From an uncultured Oscillospiraceae bacterium (lineage in GTDB: Bacteria; Bacillota; Clostridia; Oscillospirales; Oscillospiraceae): a DNA stretch of 64,000 bases. Position 1 is the stretch's first letter, and every line of letters begins with the position of its first letter. Below the pieces are notes generated by a model. That model made no database searches. It saw nothing but the letters and a program-made list of their open reading frames with translations, and was not told the DNA's origin. Shown piece by piece: positions 7,671 through 15,163 of this stretch. The stretch spans positions 1 through 64,000 of the forward strand of contig CALWZP010000005.1 of NCBI GenBank assembly GCA_944386055.1, written 5' to 3'. Made by a program: the position numbers and the translations under genes.

Positions 7671-7703
7671 TGGACCGCTTGACAAGGCGGTCCAATTTTT
7701 TAT
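7671..7703 (+). terminator. riboswitch expression-platform terminator
   Basis: An 8-bp stem TGGACCGC/GCGGTCCA (7671-7678 with 7687-7694) followed by ATTTTTTAT, lying between the L-box and the first gene. It presumably alternates with an antiterminator in the absence of lysine. Confidence 0.8.
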
Positions 7704-7753
7704 CCCCACCGGGGGAGAAAAACCCGGAACTTCTGCCAAGAAAGGTGATTGAA

Positions 7754-8728
7754 ATGAAAAAGCTTCTGTCCCTGGCCCTGGCGCTGTCCATGGCCCTGAC
7801 CCTGGCCGCCTGCGGCGGCGCCGGCGGCGAGACCAACTCTCCCTCCGGCGAGAACACCGCCCCGGTGGAGTCCCCCGCAGAAAGCGAGTCCGCCGCCCCC
7901 GAGGTGACCATCCCCCCCGTGGAGGATCTCACCGGCGTGGACACCAGCTCCATCCCCGGGGTGGAGGACGGCGTGCTCACCGTGGGCATGGAGTGTGCCT
8001 ACGCCCCCTATAACTGGATGCAGATGGACGACTCCAACGGCGCCGTGCCCATCTCCAATGTCCCCGGCTCCTACGCCAACGGGTACGATGTGATGATCGC
8101 CAAGCGCATCTGCGAGGCCTACGGCTGGGAGCTGGAGATCGTCTCCAGCGCCTGGGAGTCCCTGGCCCCCGCGGTGCAGTCCGGCACCATGGACATCAAC
8201 ATCGCCGGCCAGTCCATGACCGCCGAGCGCATGTCCCAGGTGGACATGGCGGGCCCCTACTACTACGCCACCATCGTCTGCGTCACCACCGCCGACTCCC
8301 CCAACGCCAGCGCCACCTCCATCCACGACCTCGCCGGCACCTGCACCGCCCAGACCGGCACCATCTGGTATGAGACCTGCCTGCCCCAGATCGAGAATGC
8401 CGAGATCCTGGCCCCTGCGGACACCGCCCCGGCCATGATCATGCAGCTGCAGACCGGCACCGTGGACTTCATCTGCACCGACCTGCCCACCGCCATGGGC
8501 GCCGCCGCCAAGGACGACAGCCTGGTGATCCTGAACTTCTCCGGCACCGACGGTGACTTCCAGTTTGCCGACGAGGAGGAGCGGGCCGAGAATGTGAACA
8601 TCGGCATCTCGGTGCAGAAGGGCAACACCCAGCTCACCGACGCCATCAACACCGTGCTCTCCCAGCTCAACGAGGACCAGTTCAACGCCCTCATGGACCA
8701 GGCCATCGCCATCCAGCCCGAGGTCTGA
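7754..8728 (+). CDS. amino-acid ABC transporter substrate-binding lipoprotein (lysine predicted)
   Basis: A 324-residue family 3 extracellular solute-binding protein. The N-terminus MKKLLSLALALSMALTLAAC ends in a lipobox (LAAC), so it should be lipid-anchored outside the membrane. A Ser/Glu/Pro-rich linker follows. The binding domain starts near GVLTVGMECAYAPYNW, the classic start of polar amino-acid binding proteins, and includes YDVMIAKRICEAYGWELEIV and the C-terminal SVQKGNTQLTDAINTVLSQL. The upstream lysine riboswitch and the permease and ATPase genes downstream predict lysine, or a related basic amino acid, as ligand. The start is the ATG preceded by AAAGGTGA. Confidence 0.93.
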   Translation: MKKLLSLALALSMALTLAACGGAGGETNSPSGENTAPVESPAESESAAPEVTIPPVEDLTGVDTSSIPGVEDGVLTVGMECAYAPYNWMQMDDSNGAVPISNVPGSYANGYDVMIAKRICEAYGWELEIVSSAWESLAPAVQSGTMDINIAGQSMTAERMSQVDMAGPYYYATIVCVTTADSPNASATSIHDLAGTCTAQTGTIWYETCLPQIENAEILAPADTAPAMIMQLQTGTVDFICTDLPTAMGAAAKDDSLVILNFSGTDGDFQFADEEERAENVNIGISVQKGNTQLTDAINTVLSQLNEDQFNALMDQAIAIQPEV

Positions 8729-8749
8729 TCCCCATCTTGAAATACACCG

Positions 8750-8784
8750 CCGCGTCCGGCCCCGGCAACGGGGCCGGACTGCGC
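8750..8784 (+). promoter_or_regulatory. intercistronic hairpin between binding protein and permease
   Basis: An 11-bp perfect stem (8754-8764 with 8769-8779) and GCAA tetraloop, without T run. Such hairpins after binding-protein genes usually stabilise the upstream mRNA and lower expression of the permease. Confidence 0.55.
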
Positions 8785-8810
8785 GCGGAGATACGAAAGG
8801 AGCGCCCCGT

Positions 8811-9686
8811 ATGCAGCGGTTCCTCGACCTTTGTCAGGATGTGGCCCTGCTGTGGCAGAACTACTGGCCCGGCTACCTCAACGGCGTGAAGAACACCCTG
8901 ATCCTGGCCCTCATCGGCACCGTCATCGGCTGTGTCATCGGCCTGGTGTGCGGCATTCTGAACACCATCCCCTACTCCAAGAGCGACCCCGCCCCCAAGC
9001 GCTTTCTGCTCAAGCTGATCCGGATCGTGGTGCGCGTCTATGTGGAGGTCTTCCGGGGTACCCCCATGATCCTCCAGGCGGTGTTCATCTACTACGGCCT
9101 GCCCTACTTCACCTACAACGCCGTGCAGTGGCCCAGCGTGTGGGCGGCCTCCATCCTGGTGGTGTCCATCAACACCGGCGCCTATATGGCGGAATCGGTG
9201 CGGGGCGGCATCATCTCCATTGATCCGGGACAGACCGAGGGGGCCAAGGCCATCGGCATGACCCATTTCCAGACCATGACCTCGGTGATCCTGCCCCAGG
9301 CCCTGCGCAACATCATGCCCCAGATCGGCAACAACTTCATCATCAATGTGAAGGACTCCTCCGTGATGTTCATCATCACCTTTACCGAGTTCTTCGCCTT
9401 CCACCGCTACATCACCGGCATCAACATGATGTACTTCCCCTCCGCCACCGTGGAGATGATCGGCTACCTCACCATGACCCTCATCGCCTCCTTCATCCTG
9501 CGCTGGGTGGAGAAGCGGATGGACGGCAGCGACAGCTATGAGCTGGTCCAGGCCGACCAGCTGACCATGGCCGCCGGCACCTATACCCACCCGGACAAGG
9601 GCACCCCCTTTGACGAGCGGAGCAAGGAGCACCGGGAGCGCGTCCGTCAGGAACTGAAATACGGCAGACCGAAGGGGGATCGGTAA
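8811..9686 (+). CDS. amino-acid ABC transporter permease
   Basis: A 291-residue inner-membrane permease of the HisM/GlnP type. The EAA loop that docks the ATPase is visible as [26 protein letters not shown], and the N-terminal helix [23 protein letters not shown] is typical. About five membrane segments are seen. The protein ends with an unusual hydrophilic tail of roughly 55 residues (after [15 protein letters not shown]) rich in charged residues, absent from minimal family members. GGAG precedes the ATG. It works with the binding protein upstream and the ATPase that begins one base after its stop. Confidence 0.95.
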   Translation: MQRFLDLCQDVALLWQNYWPGYLNGVKNTLILALIGTVIGCVIGLVCGILNTIPYSKSDPAPKRFLLKLIRIVVRVYVEVFRGTPMILQAVFIYYGLPYFTYNAVQWPSVWAASILVVSINTGAYMAESVRGGIISIDPGQTEGAKAIGMTHFQTMTSVILPQALRNIMPQIGNNFIINVKDSSVMFIITFTEFFAFHRYITGINMMYFPSATVEMIGYLTMTLIASFILRWVEKRMDGSDSYELVQADQLTMAAGTYTHPDKGTPFDERSKEHRERVRQELKYGRPKGDR

Positions 9687-9687
9687 G

Positions 9688-10428
9688 ATGAGCGAGCTTG
9701 TATTGGAAGTGCGGCACCTGTCCAAGTCCTTCGGCAGCAACGAGGTGCTCCGGGACATCGACTTCACCGTCTCCAAGGGGGATGTCACCGCCATCATCGG
9801 GGCCTCCGGCTCCGGCAAGTCCACCCTGCTGCGGTGCATCAACCTGCTGGAGACCCCCACCTCGGGGGAGATCCTCTTCCACGGCCAGAATGTGGCCGCC
9901 CGAGGGACCGACCCCTGCGCCTACCGCACCAAGGTGGGCATGGTGTTCCAGTCCTTCAACCTGTTCAACAACATGACGGTGCTCCAGAACTGCATGGTGG
10001 GGCAGACCAAGGTCCTCCGCCGCCCCAGCGACGAGGCCCGGGCCACCGCCCTGCACTATCTGGAAAAGGTGGGCATGGCCCCCTATATCAACGCCAAGCC
10101 CCGGCAGATCTCCGGCGGCCAGAAGCAGCGGGTGGCCATCGCCCGGGCCCTGGCCATGGGCCCCGAGGTGCTCCTCTTTGACGAGCCCACCTCCGCCCTG
10201 GACCCGGAGATGGTGGGGGAGGTGCTCACCGTCATGCAGGACCTGGCCCGGGAGGGGATGACCATGCTGGTGGTCACCCACGAGATGGCCTTCGCCCGGG
10301 ATGTGTCCACCCATGTGGTGTACATGAACCAGGGGGTCATCTGCGAGGAGGGCACCCCCGAGCAGGTGCTGGGCAATCCCCAGAAGAAGGAGACCCAGGA
10401 CTTCCTGGCCCGCTTCCGGGGGCAGTGA
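9688..10428 (+). CDS. amino-acid ABC transporter ATP-binding protein
   Basis: A 246-residue GlnQ/HisP-type ATPase. Walker A is GASGSGKST (residues 38-46), the Q-loop is [16 protein letters not shown], the ABC signature is [15 protein letters not shown], Walker B is [13 protein letters not shown], and the switch histidine is in VVTHEMAFA. It starts one base after the permease stop and so is translationally coupled. It completes a lysine-controlled importer cassette and is followed by a strong hairpin. Confidence 0.96.
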   Translation: MSELVLEVRHLSKSFGSNEVLRDIDFTVSKGDVTAIIGASGSGKSTLLRCINLLETPTSGEILFHGQNVAARGTDPCAYRTKVGMVFQSFNLFNNMTVLQNCMVGQTKVLRRPSDEARATALHYLEKVGMAPYINAKPRQISGGQKQRVAIARALAMGPEVLLFDEPTSALDPEMVGEVLTVMQDLAREGMTMLVVTHEMAFARDVSTHVVYMNQGVICEEGTPEQVLGNPQKKETQDFLARFRGQ

Positions 10429-10431
10429 AAA

Positions 10432-10475
10432 AAATCAGACGGGGCCCCGGCGCGCACGCGCCGGGGCCCCGTTTC
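10432..10475 (+). terminator. hairpin ending the ABC transporter operon
   Basis: A very GC-rich stem (about 14 bp, arms from 10440 and to 10471, loop CACG-like) follows the ATPase stop. An A run precedes it on the plus strand, giving a T run on the minus strand, so it can also serve the convergent gene at 10476. Confidence 0.6.
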
Positions 10476-11582
10476 CTATTCTCCCTGCAGAAGCTCCGTC
10501 AGGGCCTCGCTTCGTTGCAGCCAGTACCGCCCGTCGTCGCAGAGCAGCACCCACACAGGTCCCGCGATCTCCGTCTGGGCCGGGTCGTTGAGCTGCCCCC
10601 AGATGCGGAACGACCCCTTCAGGTCCAGAAAGCCTCTCCAGTCCACCCGCACCTCCGGGGTCAGGCACCACATGCCGTCGGGCAGCCAGGGGTACTCCTG
10701 CCGGGTCTCCCAAAGGGCAGAGGAGGTCCACCGCGTCGTATCCTCCAGCAGCACCGCCCGCTCCGTCCTGGCCCTCAGGGCGTCCCGGTCCATCAGCTCC
10801 TGCTCCGCCACGGCATAGGCGGTGATCCGGAAGGGGCAGCCCTCCTGCTCCTGGCTGTAATACGCCAGCAGCTCCTCCAGCAGCCGCTTGGCGGCCTCCT
10901 CCGGGGTCAGCCCCTCCCCGTCGGTGAGGACGAAGGCCCGCCGGGTGTACAGCGGGTTTTCACAGGCAGGGTCGGCCTCCACGGCCCGCTCCAGCAGTTC
11001 CCCGTCAAACAGCTCCGCCGGGTCCAGCGCCGCGTAGACGCCCCCGTCCGCCCAGCCCACCAGGTCGGCGAAGGCCTCCTCCACCTCCCCCGCCGGGTCA
11101 CGGGTGGGGGTGGGGGTGGGGACCGGCTCGGGCATTTCCGCCACATCGGCGGAGAGCGTCCTGCCCCCCGCCTGGGTCACGGTGACCATGCGGACCTGCC
11201 CGTCCACATAGAGGAGGGCCGCCTGGACGCAGTCCTCCGGCTCCGCGGGGGTATAGCGGATCTCAAACACCCCGCCCTTTACCACCTCCACCCTCCCCAT
11301 CTCGGCGCAGTTGGGGAGATAGGGGGCCAGCAGCGCCCCGTCGTACCAGACGGAGGCGGACGAGCTCTCCCCCTCCGGGGCCGGGACCTGGGGCGCCTCC
11401 GCCACCACCTGCGCCAGCAGGGCGGTCACGGGGGCGTCCTCCGCGAAGAGGAACTGGTCGTAATACCCGCTCTCCGCCGCGGGCTCCACATCCACCCCGA
11501 CGAGCCAGATCGTCCACCCGATGAACGCCGCCGCGATGATCACCGCGGTGACCCCGGCGATGCGCTTTTTTGTCCCCGTCAT
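10476..11582 (-). CDS. single-pass extracytoplasmic protein of unknown function
   Basis: A 368-residue protein with one N-terminal membrane anchor (about residues 8-28, after a short MTGTKKR), followed by a soluble, acidic domain presumed to be outside the cell. A PEPVPTPTPTRDP linker near residue 155 separates two parts. The second half (WADGGVYAALDPAELFDGELLERAVE to the end) is Trp/Glu-rich and could be a ligand-binding or enzyme-like fold. I do not recognise a family. The start has GAAGGAGGG upstream. It lies 34 bp behind the membrane protein at 11617-12261 and probably forms an operon with it. Confidence 0.7.
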   Translation of the reverse strand: MTGTKKRIAGVTAVIIAAAFIGWTIWLVGVDVEPAAESGYYDQFLFAEDAPVTALLAQVVAEAPQVPAPEGESSSASVWYDGALLAPYLPNCAEMGRVEVVKGGVFEIRYTPAEPEDCVQAALLYVDGQVRMVTVTQAGGRTLSADVAEMPEPVPTPTPTRDPAGEVEEAFADLVGWADGGVYAALDPAELFDGELLERAVEADPACENPLYTRRAFVLTDGEGLTPEEAAKRLLEELLAYYSQEQEGCPFRITAYAVAEQELMDRDALRARTERAVLLEDTTRWTSSALWETRQEYPWLPDGMWCLTPEVRVDWRGFLDLKGSFRIWGQLNDPAQTEIAGPVWVLLCDDGRYWLQRSEALTELLQGE

Positions 11583-11616
11583 GCCCTTCCCTCCTTCTCC
11601 CGCGGGTCTCCCCGCC

Positions 11617-12261
11617 CTACGCCAGGTCCCAGGGGTCCACGGGCGCCCGGTGCTGCCGGCGGTCCCACCAGCGGGTGAGGCGGGGCAGGAGCATCAGCAG
11701 CACCAGGGACGCCACAAAGTACACCGCCCCGGTGACATAGGGCTCCGGGGAGACCGGCCCCGCGGTGAAGTTCGCCACGATGAACGCGGCGTAGAGGAAC
11801 CGTATCCCGGGGAAGATGGACAGGAGGGCCAGCGCCGCCCCGAAGTGGACGGCCCGCCGGTCATGCCCCCGCCAGGCGGCGAAGCCGAACCGCGCCAGCA
11901 CCACCGCCAATCCCACCAGATAGAACAGCATGGTCCACCGGTTCACCCGCACCCCCAGCAGCCACACCCCCAGCAGGACGAACACCGCCATGCATGGAAT
12001 GGCCGCCTTCCAGAAGAAGGGGGGATAGACAGGGCCCCGGGGCTCCTCCGGCCCCGCCGGGCGCTCCCGGGGGACCGGCTCCGGCTCCGCCCGGCGGGCC
12101 GCCTCCTCCTTCCGCCGCCGGGCCTCCTCCTCCCGCTGCTCCGGGGGCACCCAGGTCTCCCCGAACCGGTCGCTGAGCTTGCCCGCCAGCTTGGCGATCA
12201 GCGCCAGCAGCAGCAGCCCGCCCACAAACAGCAGCCCGGTCAGCCATCTCGGCCAGATCAT
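11617..12261 (-). CDS. multi-pass membrane protein of unknown function
   Basis: A 214-residue protein. An N-terminal helix (residues 6-28) is followed by a long charged segment rich in Glu/Arg (EQREEEARRRKEEAARR), then four further hydrophobic helices from about residue 80, ending in a short basic tail (RLTRWWDRRQHRAPVDPWDLA). The charged segment is probably a cytoplasmic coiled coil. No family is recognised. It is first in a two-gene unit with the 368-residue anchored protein; a GGGAGGG ribosome site supports the start. Confidence 0.65.
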   Translation of the reverse strand: MIWPRWLTGLLFVGGLLLLALIAKLAGKLSDRFGETWVPPEQREEEARRRKEEAARRAEPEPVPRERPAGPEEPRGPVYPPFFWKAAIPCMAVFVLLGVWLLGVRVNRWTMLFYLVGLAVVLARFGFAAWRGHDRRAVHFGAALALLSIFPGIRFLYAAFIVANFTAGPVSPEPYVTGAVYFVASLVLLMLLPRLTRWWDRRQHRAPVDPWDLA

Positions 12262-12314
12262 GTCAAGCCCTCCCGTCTCTGATGATGATTCGGCGAACCT
12301 ATTACCGGACCATA

Positions 12315-12500
12315 AAATGGTAAAATCTTCTGATCAGATACTCCCGGGGGTTCCAAGCCCCTCCGCGGCTCCGCCGGGGCCGTGCCTCTTGTCCCACCAG
12401 TCCACCAGCTTCACCGCCAGGACCAAGAATCCCCGCCGCCAGCATCAAAACCGCCCACAGCTGCCGGCGAAAATGGTGCGGCGTCCCGCCGCCCCTCTCC
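12315..12500 (-). pseudogene. possible remnant of a small membrane protein gene
   Basis: A strong minus-strand promoter (12512-12541) points into a stretch where no frame stays open from a good start. One frame gives RRQLWAVLMLAAG, and the frame one base away continues with FLVLAVKLVDWWDKRHGPGG, ending at a stop. Joined, they would make a membrane protein tail resembling the C-terminus of the neighbouring 214-residue protein (LTRWWDRRQHRAP). The junction is in a run of four G near 12436. This fits a one-base frameshift in a small, perhaps duplicated, gene, but the evidence is thin. The remainder of 12262-12659 holds only a promoter and a hairpin. Confidence 0.3.
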
Positions 12501-12511
12501 GGTTTTGTTCC

Positions 12512-12541
12512 ATTATACCATATTTCATCGAATTGTTTCAA
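12512..12541 (-). promoter_or_regulatory. strong promoter with no intact downstream gene
   Basis: On the minus strand TTGAAA (12536-12541), 18-bp spacer, then extended -10 TGGTATAAT (TATAAT at 12512-12517). It drives the region with the frameshifted remnant and possibly the 214-residue membrane protein beyond. Confidence 0.65.
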
Positions 12542-12591
12542 CCTGTTCTGTGCAGAAATCCCACCCCGGCCCCTTCCGGCGGGAAGGGAGG

Positions 12592-12622
12592 CCCCCGGCG
12601 GGAAAGTATTTCCCGCCGGGGG
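12592..12622 (-). terminator. hairpin after the four-gene accessory cluster
   Basis: A 14-bp perfect stem (12592-12605 with 12609-12622) and 3-base loop, located about 40 bp after the stop of the last cluster gene. It lacks a T run, so it is a weak terminator call. Confidence 0.4.
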
Positions 12623-12659
12623 TGGGGGCTGGGATTTTGGTTCCACGCTTTTGCTGAGA

Positions 12660-12953
12660 TCACTTAACTTGCTTTTTGCCTCGATACCCAACCAAGAGAA
12701 GCAATAACTCACTGGCCACGCCTGAGACCAGAAGGCCCAGGAGAGAGACCGCACTTCCATGGACTGCCGCCAGAGTAAAAATGAACAGGACGATTTGCAA
12801 AAGGTAAAAAACCAGCATGGGACGCCATACCGTCTTGTCGTGCCGACAAGCCAGGAAGCACAGTACAGCATTGAGCACAAGGACAGCGGCAAATATGCTC
12901 ACCATGATTGGGAAATAATGGGTATCTGTGGCCAGTTGAAGACAATCAAACAT
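12660..12953 (-). CDS. small three-helix membrane protein, accessory cluster
   Basis: A 97-residue protein with three hydrophobic helices (roughly residues 15-35, 45-65, 70-90) and a basic end (GYRGKKQVK). Its codon use is visibly more AT-rich than that of flanking genes. It overlaps the preceding gene by 8 bases, so the two are probably translated together. No family is recognised. It is the last gene of the secreted/membrane cluster that follows the second ECF-type promoter element. Confidence 0.6.
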   Translation of the reverse strand: MFDCLQLATDTHYFPIMVSIFAAVLVLNAVLCFLACRHDKTVWRPMLVFYLLQIVLFIFTLAAVHGSAVSLLGLLVSGVASELLLLLVGYRGKKQVK

Positions 12954-13287
12954 GGGGTTCTTCTCCCTCCTCGGACTTATCTTTGCTCTTCTTCGTTAGG
13001 AGAGTATTTCGGAAAAGCAGTGGGATAAGGCTGAAAAGCCATAATATGCCGGCCACGAGGAACGCCTCCGCTTCGAGATCATACCTGTTCAAAATATGGG
13101 CGGAGGGAATGTTTATGCCCCAAAATACCTGGCGTGTGGCAAGCCATGCAAACACGATGTGAATTACGAGAAGGCCTCGTGCCTGAAGATGCAGCACTAT
13201 TTTCCCAAATATGGCAATTAAGATGCCATACAGTGCAAACAGGAAAAGAACGGCATCGCATACGATTCGGACCGATGTAGAATCCAT
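12946..13287 (-). CDS. small membrane protein, accessory cluster
   Basis: A 113-residue protein with three predicted helices (about 8-30, 38-58, 75-95) and a charged, Lys/Glu-rich tail (LLTKKSKDKSEEGEE). It shares the AT-richer composition of its neighbours and overlaps the downstream 97-residue gene by 8 bases. The two may form a membrane complex. The short upstream gap (13288-13316) contains 14 bases identical to the start-site region of the ECF-type element at 15029-15042. A GAGAGG ribosome site lies before the ATG. Function unknown. Confidence 0.6.
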   Translation of the reverse strand: MDSTSVRIVCDAVLFLFALYGILIAIFGKIVLHLQARGLLVIHIVFAWLATRQVFWGINIPSAHILNRYDLEAEAFLVAGILWLFSLIPLLFRNTLLTKKSKDKSEEGEEPHV

Positions 13288-13316
13288 TTGCAGCCTCTCT
13301 ATTCTAATTGCCCGAA

Positions 13317-14477
13317 TTACTCAACCACAAGGTTTGAATAGTTGGGAACGATGATATCGACATCGGTAGCTTCCGGATGATCAGCAAGCCAGAGTGCTTC
13401 GCTAATGTCTGCAATCAAAACCAGAGGATTTTGAGACAGGCTTTCATAAGTGTTGGTTGCACTGTTGATCATAACATTCATGGAAACAATGCCCTCATAG
13501 GAACACAGTTCTTTTCCAGCGTCATTTATGCACGATTCCACTCCATCAATAACTGATTCTTCTTCCAACATAGATGTTTGGGCGTACCACAGGTCCTCGC
13601 TGTTATCCCGGAATACGGCCTGGTAATTCAAAAGAGTTGCACCGCTGGTATCCAGCACGGCGTTCATCTGAGATAAAGTCATCGGCTGAGCAAATGTAAC
13701 GGTGCATTTAAAGTCTTCTGCTGTATCTTTCAATGTGCTGATATACTCGCTTTTTTGATTTGCTTCCTTTTCTGCAAGTGTATTTATTGTAGCCTCTTTT
13801 TCATAGAGGATCACCTGCTGTTCAGGAAGGCTGTCCATGCCTATATTCAAAGGCTCTGATGCGCTTTCAAGAGAGAAGACGCTTTGGCTCGAATTGGAAA
13901 ATCGGTTGTCATAGCAAATTGAAGTACCCATAGGGTTTGATGTACCAGGAATAGTGTTGTACCTATCCCCCACTGGAAATTCAAAAGATCTCGATCCCCA
14001 TAGATCTACATTGCTTTGGTACCACTCATTATTGTTGAAAAAGCGTGAATACATATTGTATTCTTTATTAGCAACTACCTGGCCTGTTACAGCAATTTCA
14101 AATTCATCATAGTAACCATCTTTTGGCTCACTGTCATCGTCAAAATCAAAATAGGGACCAGGTAAACTTGTAACTTGAAGTGTGGTATCGACATCATACC
14201 CATTAGAGGATGTTACTTCTCCGCCTTTTACAGTTCCACCAATTTTGTGATCAAATGTCAGAACCCCTCCAGATCCGTTGGTTGCAATGGCCTGGTTGGA
14301 ACTAAAGGTAAAGGTTGATCGTGTTGTTACACACGCTTGATTGTTTACGGTAGTTGCAGAAGCTGTATGATATGTCACCGTAGGCAGCCAAGGAGCTGAA
14401 TTAGAAGTGGCAAACGACTGTATCGCACACAATGCTGTGCATAAAACAACAGCGCCAATCAGCTTAATTCTTTTCAT
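13317..14477 (-). CDS. secreted protein of unknown function, accessory cluster
   Basis: A 386-residue protein with a clear signal peptide (MKRIKLIGAVVLCTALCAIQSFA, cleavage near residue 24). The mature part is Ser/Thr/Asn-rich with beta-like repeats and an acidic DFDDDSEPKDGYYDEFE segment that could bind calcium. A Glu/Lys-rich helical stretch lies around residues 230-255. Four Cys residues are present. Composition is clearly more AT-rich than the core genome, consistent with horizontal acquisition. It is preceded by TAGGAGG. It lies 45 bp behind the smaller secreted protein and has no promoter of its own that I can see. No family is recognised. Confidence 0.7.
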   Translation of the reverse strand: MKRIKLIGAVVLCTALCAIQSFATSNSAPWLPTVTYHTASATTVNNQACVTTRSTFTFSSNQAIATNGSGGVLTFDHKIGGTVKGGEVTSSNGYDVDTTLQVTSLPGPYFDFDDDSEPKDGYYDEFEIAVTGQVVANKEYNMYSRFFNNNEWYQSNVDLWGSRSFEFPVGDRYNTIPGTSNPMGTSICYDNRFSNSSQSVFSLESASEPLNIGMDSLPEQQVILYEKEATINTLAEKEANQKSEYISTLKDTAEDFKCTVTFAQPMTLSQMNAVLDTSGATLLNYQAVFRDNSEDLWYAQTSMLEEESVIDGVESCINDAGKELCSYEGIVSMNVMINSATNTYESLSQNPLVLIADISEALWLADHPEATDVDIIVPNYSNLVVE

Positions 14478-14522
14478 CTGTAAAGCCTCCTAAAAATGTT
14501 TTTCAGAGTCTACAAGGTTTCC

Positions 14523-14936
14523 TCACGGGCACTCCACCGGGGTGGAGTACACGGTGACGGTCTCCTCCTGTCCGGAGGAGTTGGTGACGGTGGCGGTCAC
14601 TCCCAGGCGGTAGGTGACCCCGGGCTCCCGGCGGATGGCCTCGCCGTTCAGGGAGAGGGTGCTGCCGGTGGTGGTGCGGGAGGACCAGGTGACGATGGTC
14701 TCATACCGCCCGTTGTCCTTCAGCTCCTGGAGGAAGATCCGGCCGGTGATCTCGGTGGTGCCGGATTTTCCGATGATCGTGGCGTTCCCTACCGCCGTTG
14801 TTCCGGAAAAGGTCAGCGTCCTAAGAATGCTGCTGGTGTTGTCCCACAGGGGGACAATGCTCTGTGCCATGGCGGCGGTGGTCATGGCGCACATCATCAG
14901 CACCGCCATGGCCAGGGAAATTGCTTTGGTTCTCAT
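14523..14936 (-). CDS. small secreted protein, first gene behind the ECF-type element
   Basis: A 137-residue protein with a signal peptide (MRTKAISLAMAVLMMCAMTTAAMA, cleavage around residue 24-25). The mature domain of about 110 residues is Thr/Ser-rich with alternating beta-strand patterns (TEITGRIFLQELKDNGRYETIVTWSSRT, GVTYRLGVTATVTNSSGQEE), suggesting an Ig-like or jelly-roll fold. The ATG at 14934-14936 with GGAGGAAA upstream is preferred to an earlier in-frame ATG. It is downstream of two tight leader hairpins and the second copy of the ECF-type promoter element, so it is the likely direct target of the sigma factor at 15856. Confidence 0.75.
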   Translation of the reverse strand: MRTKAISLAMAVLMMCAMTTAAMAQSIVPLWDNTSSILRTLTFSGTTAVGNATIIGKSGTTEITGRIFLQELKDNGRYETIVTWSSRTTTGSTLSLNGEAIRREPGVTYRLGVTATVTNSSGQEETVTVYSTPVECP

Positions 14937-14977
14937 TGTTTTTTCCTCCTTATTTGTATTTGGCTCCACCCGGGCTC

Positions 14978-15018
14978 ATCCGGACCAACGGTCCGGATGG
15001 CGGCCCCATCGGGCCGCC
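14978..15018 (-). promoter_or_regulatory. tandem leader hairpins before the small secreted protein
   Basis: Two perfect stems lie back to back: 14978-14986 with 14990-14998 (9 bp, AAC loop) and 14999-15006 with 15011-15018 (8 bp). They lie between the putative ECF promoter and the coding start and have no T run. Confidence 0.5.
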
Positions 15019-15030
15019 CCCTTGAGAGCT

Positions 15031-15100
15031 CTCTATTCTAATAAACGCACGATGCCCCCCATTTCTCCGCAAAAATCGAAAAATTTTTTAAATTTTTTCG
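15031..15100 (-). promoter_or_regulatory. ECF-type promoter element, copy B
   Basis: Read on the minus strand: A-tracts (AAAAAATTT repeats), ATTTTTGCGGAGAAATGG, a short G-rich spacer, CGTGCGTTTAT, then AGAATAGAG. It matches the element upstream of the ECF sigma gene (16471-16540) almost base for base outside one short variable segment. It lies upstream of the secreted protein gene and directly after the anti-sigma gene. Confidence 0.65.
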
Positions 15101-15163
15101 GGTCCGGACGGCAAAAAACCCGCCAGCCCTTGGGGGCCAACGGGTCGACGCACTTAAAAATTT

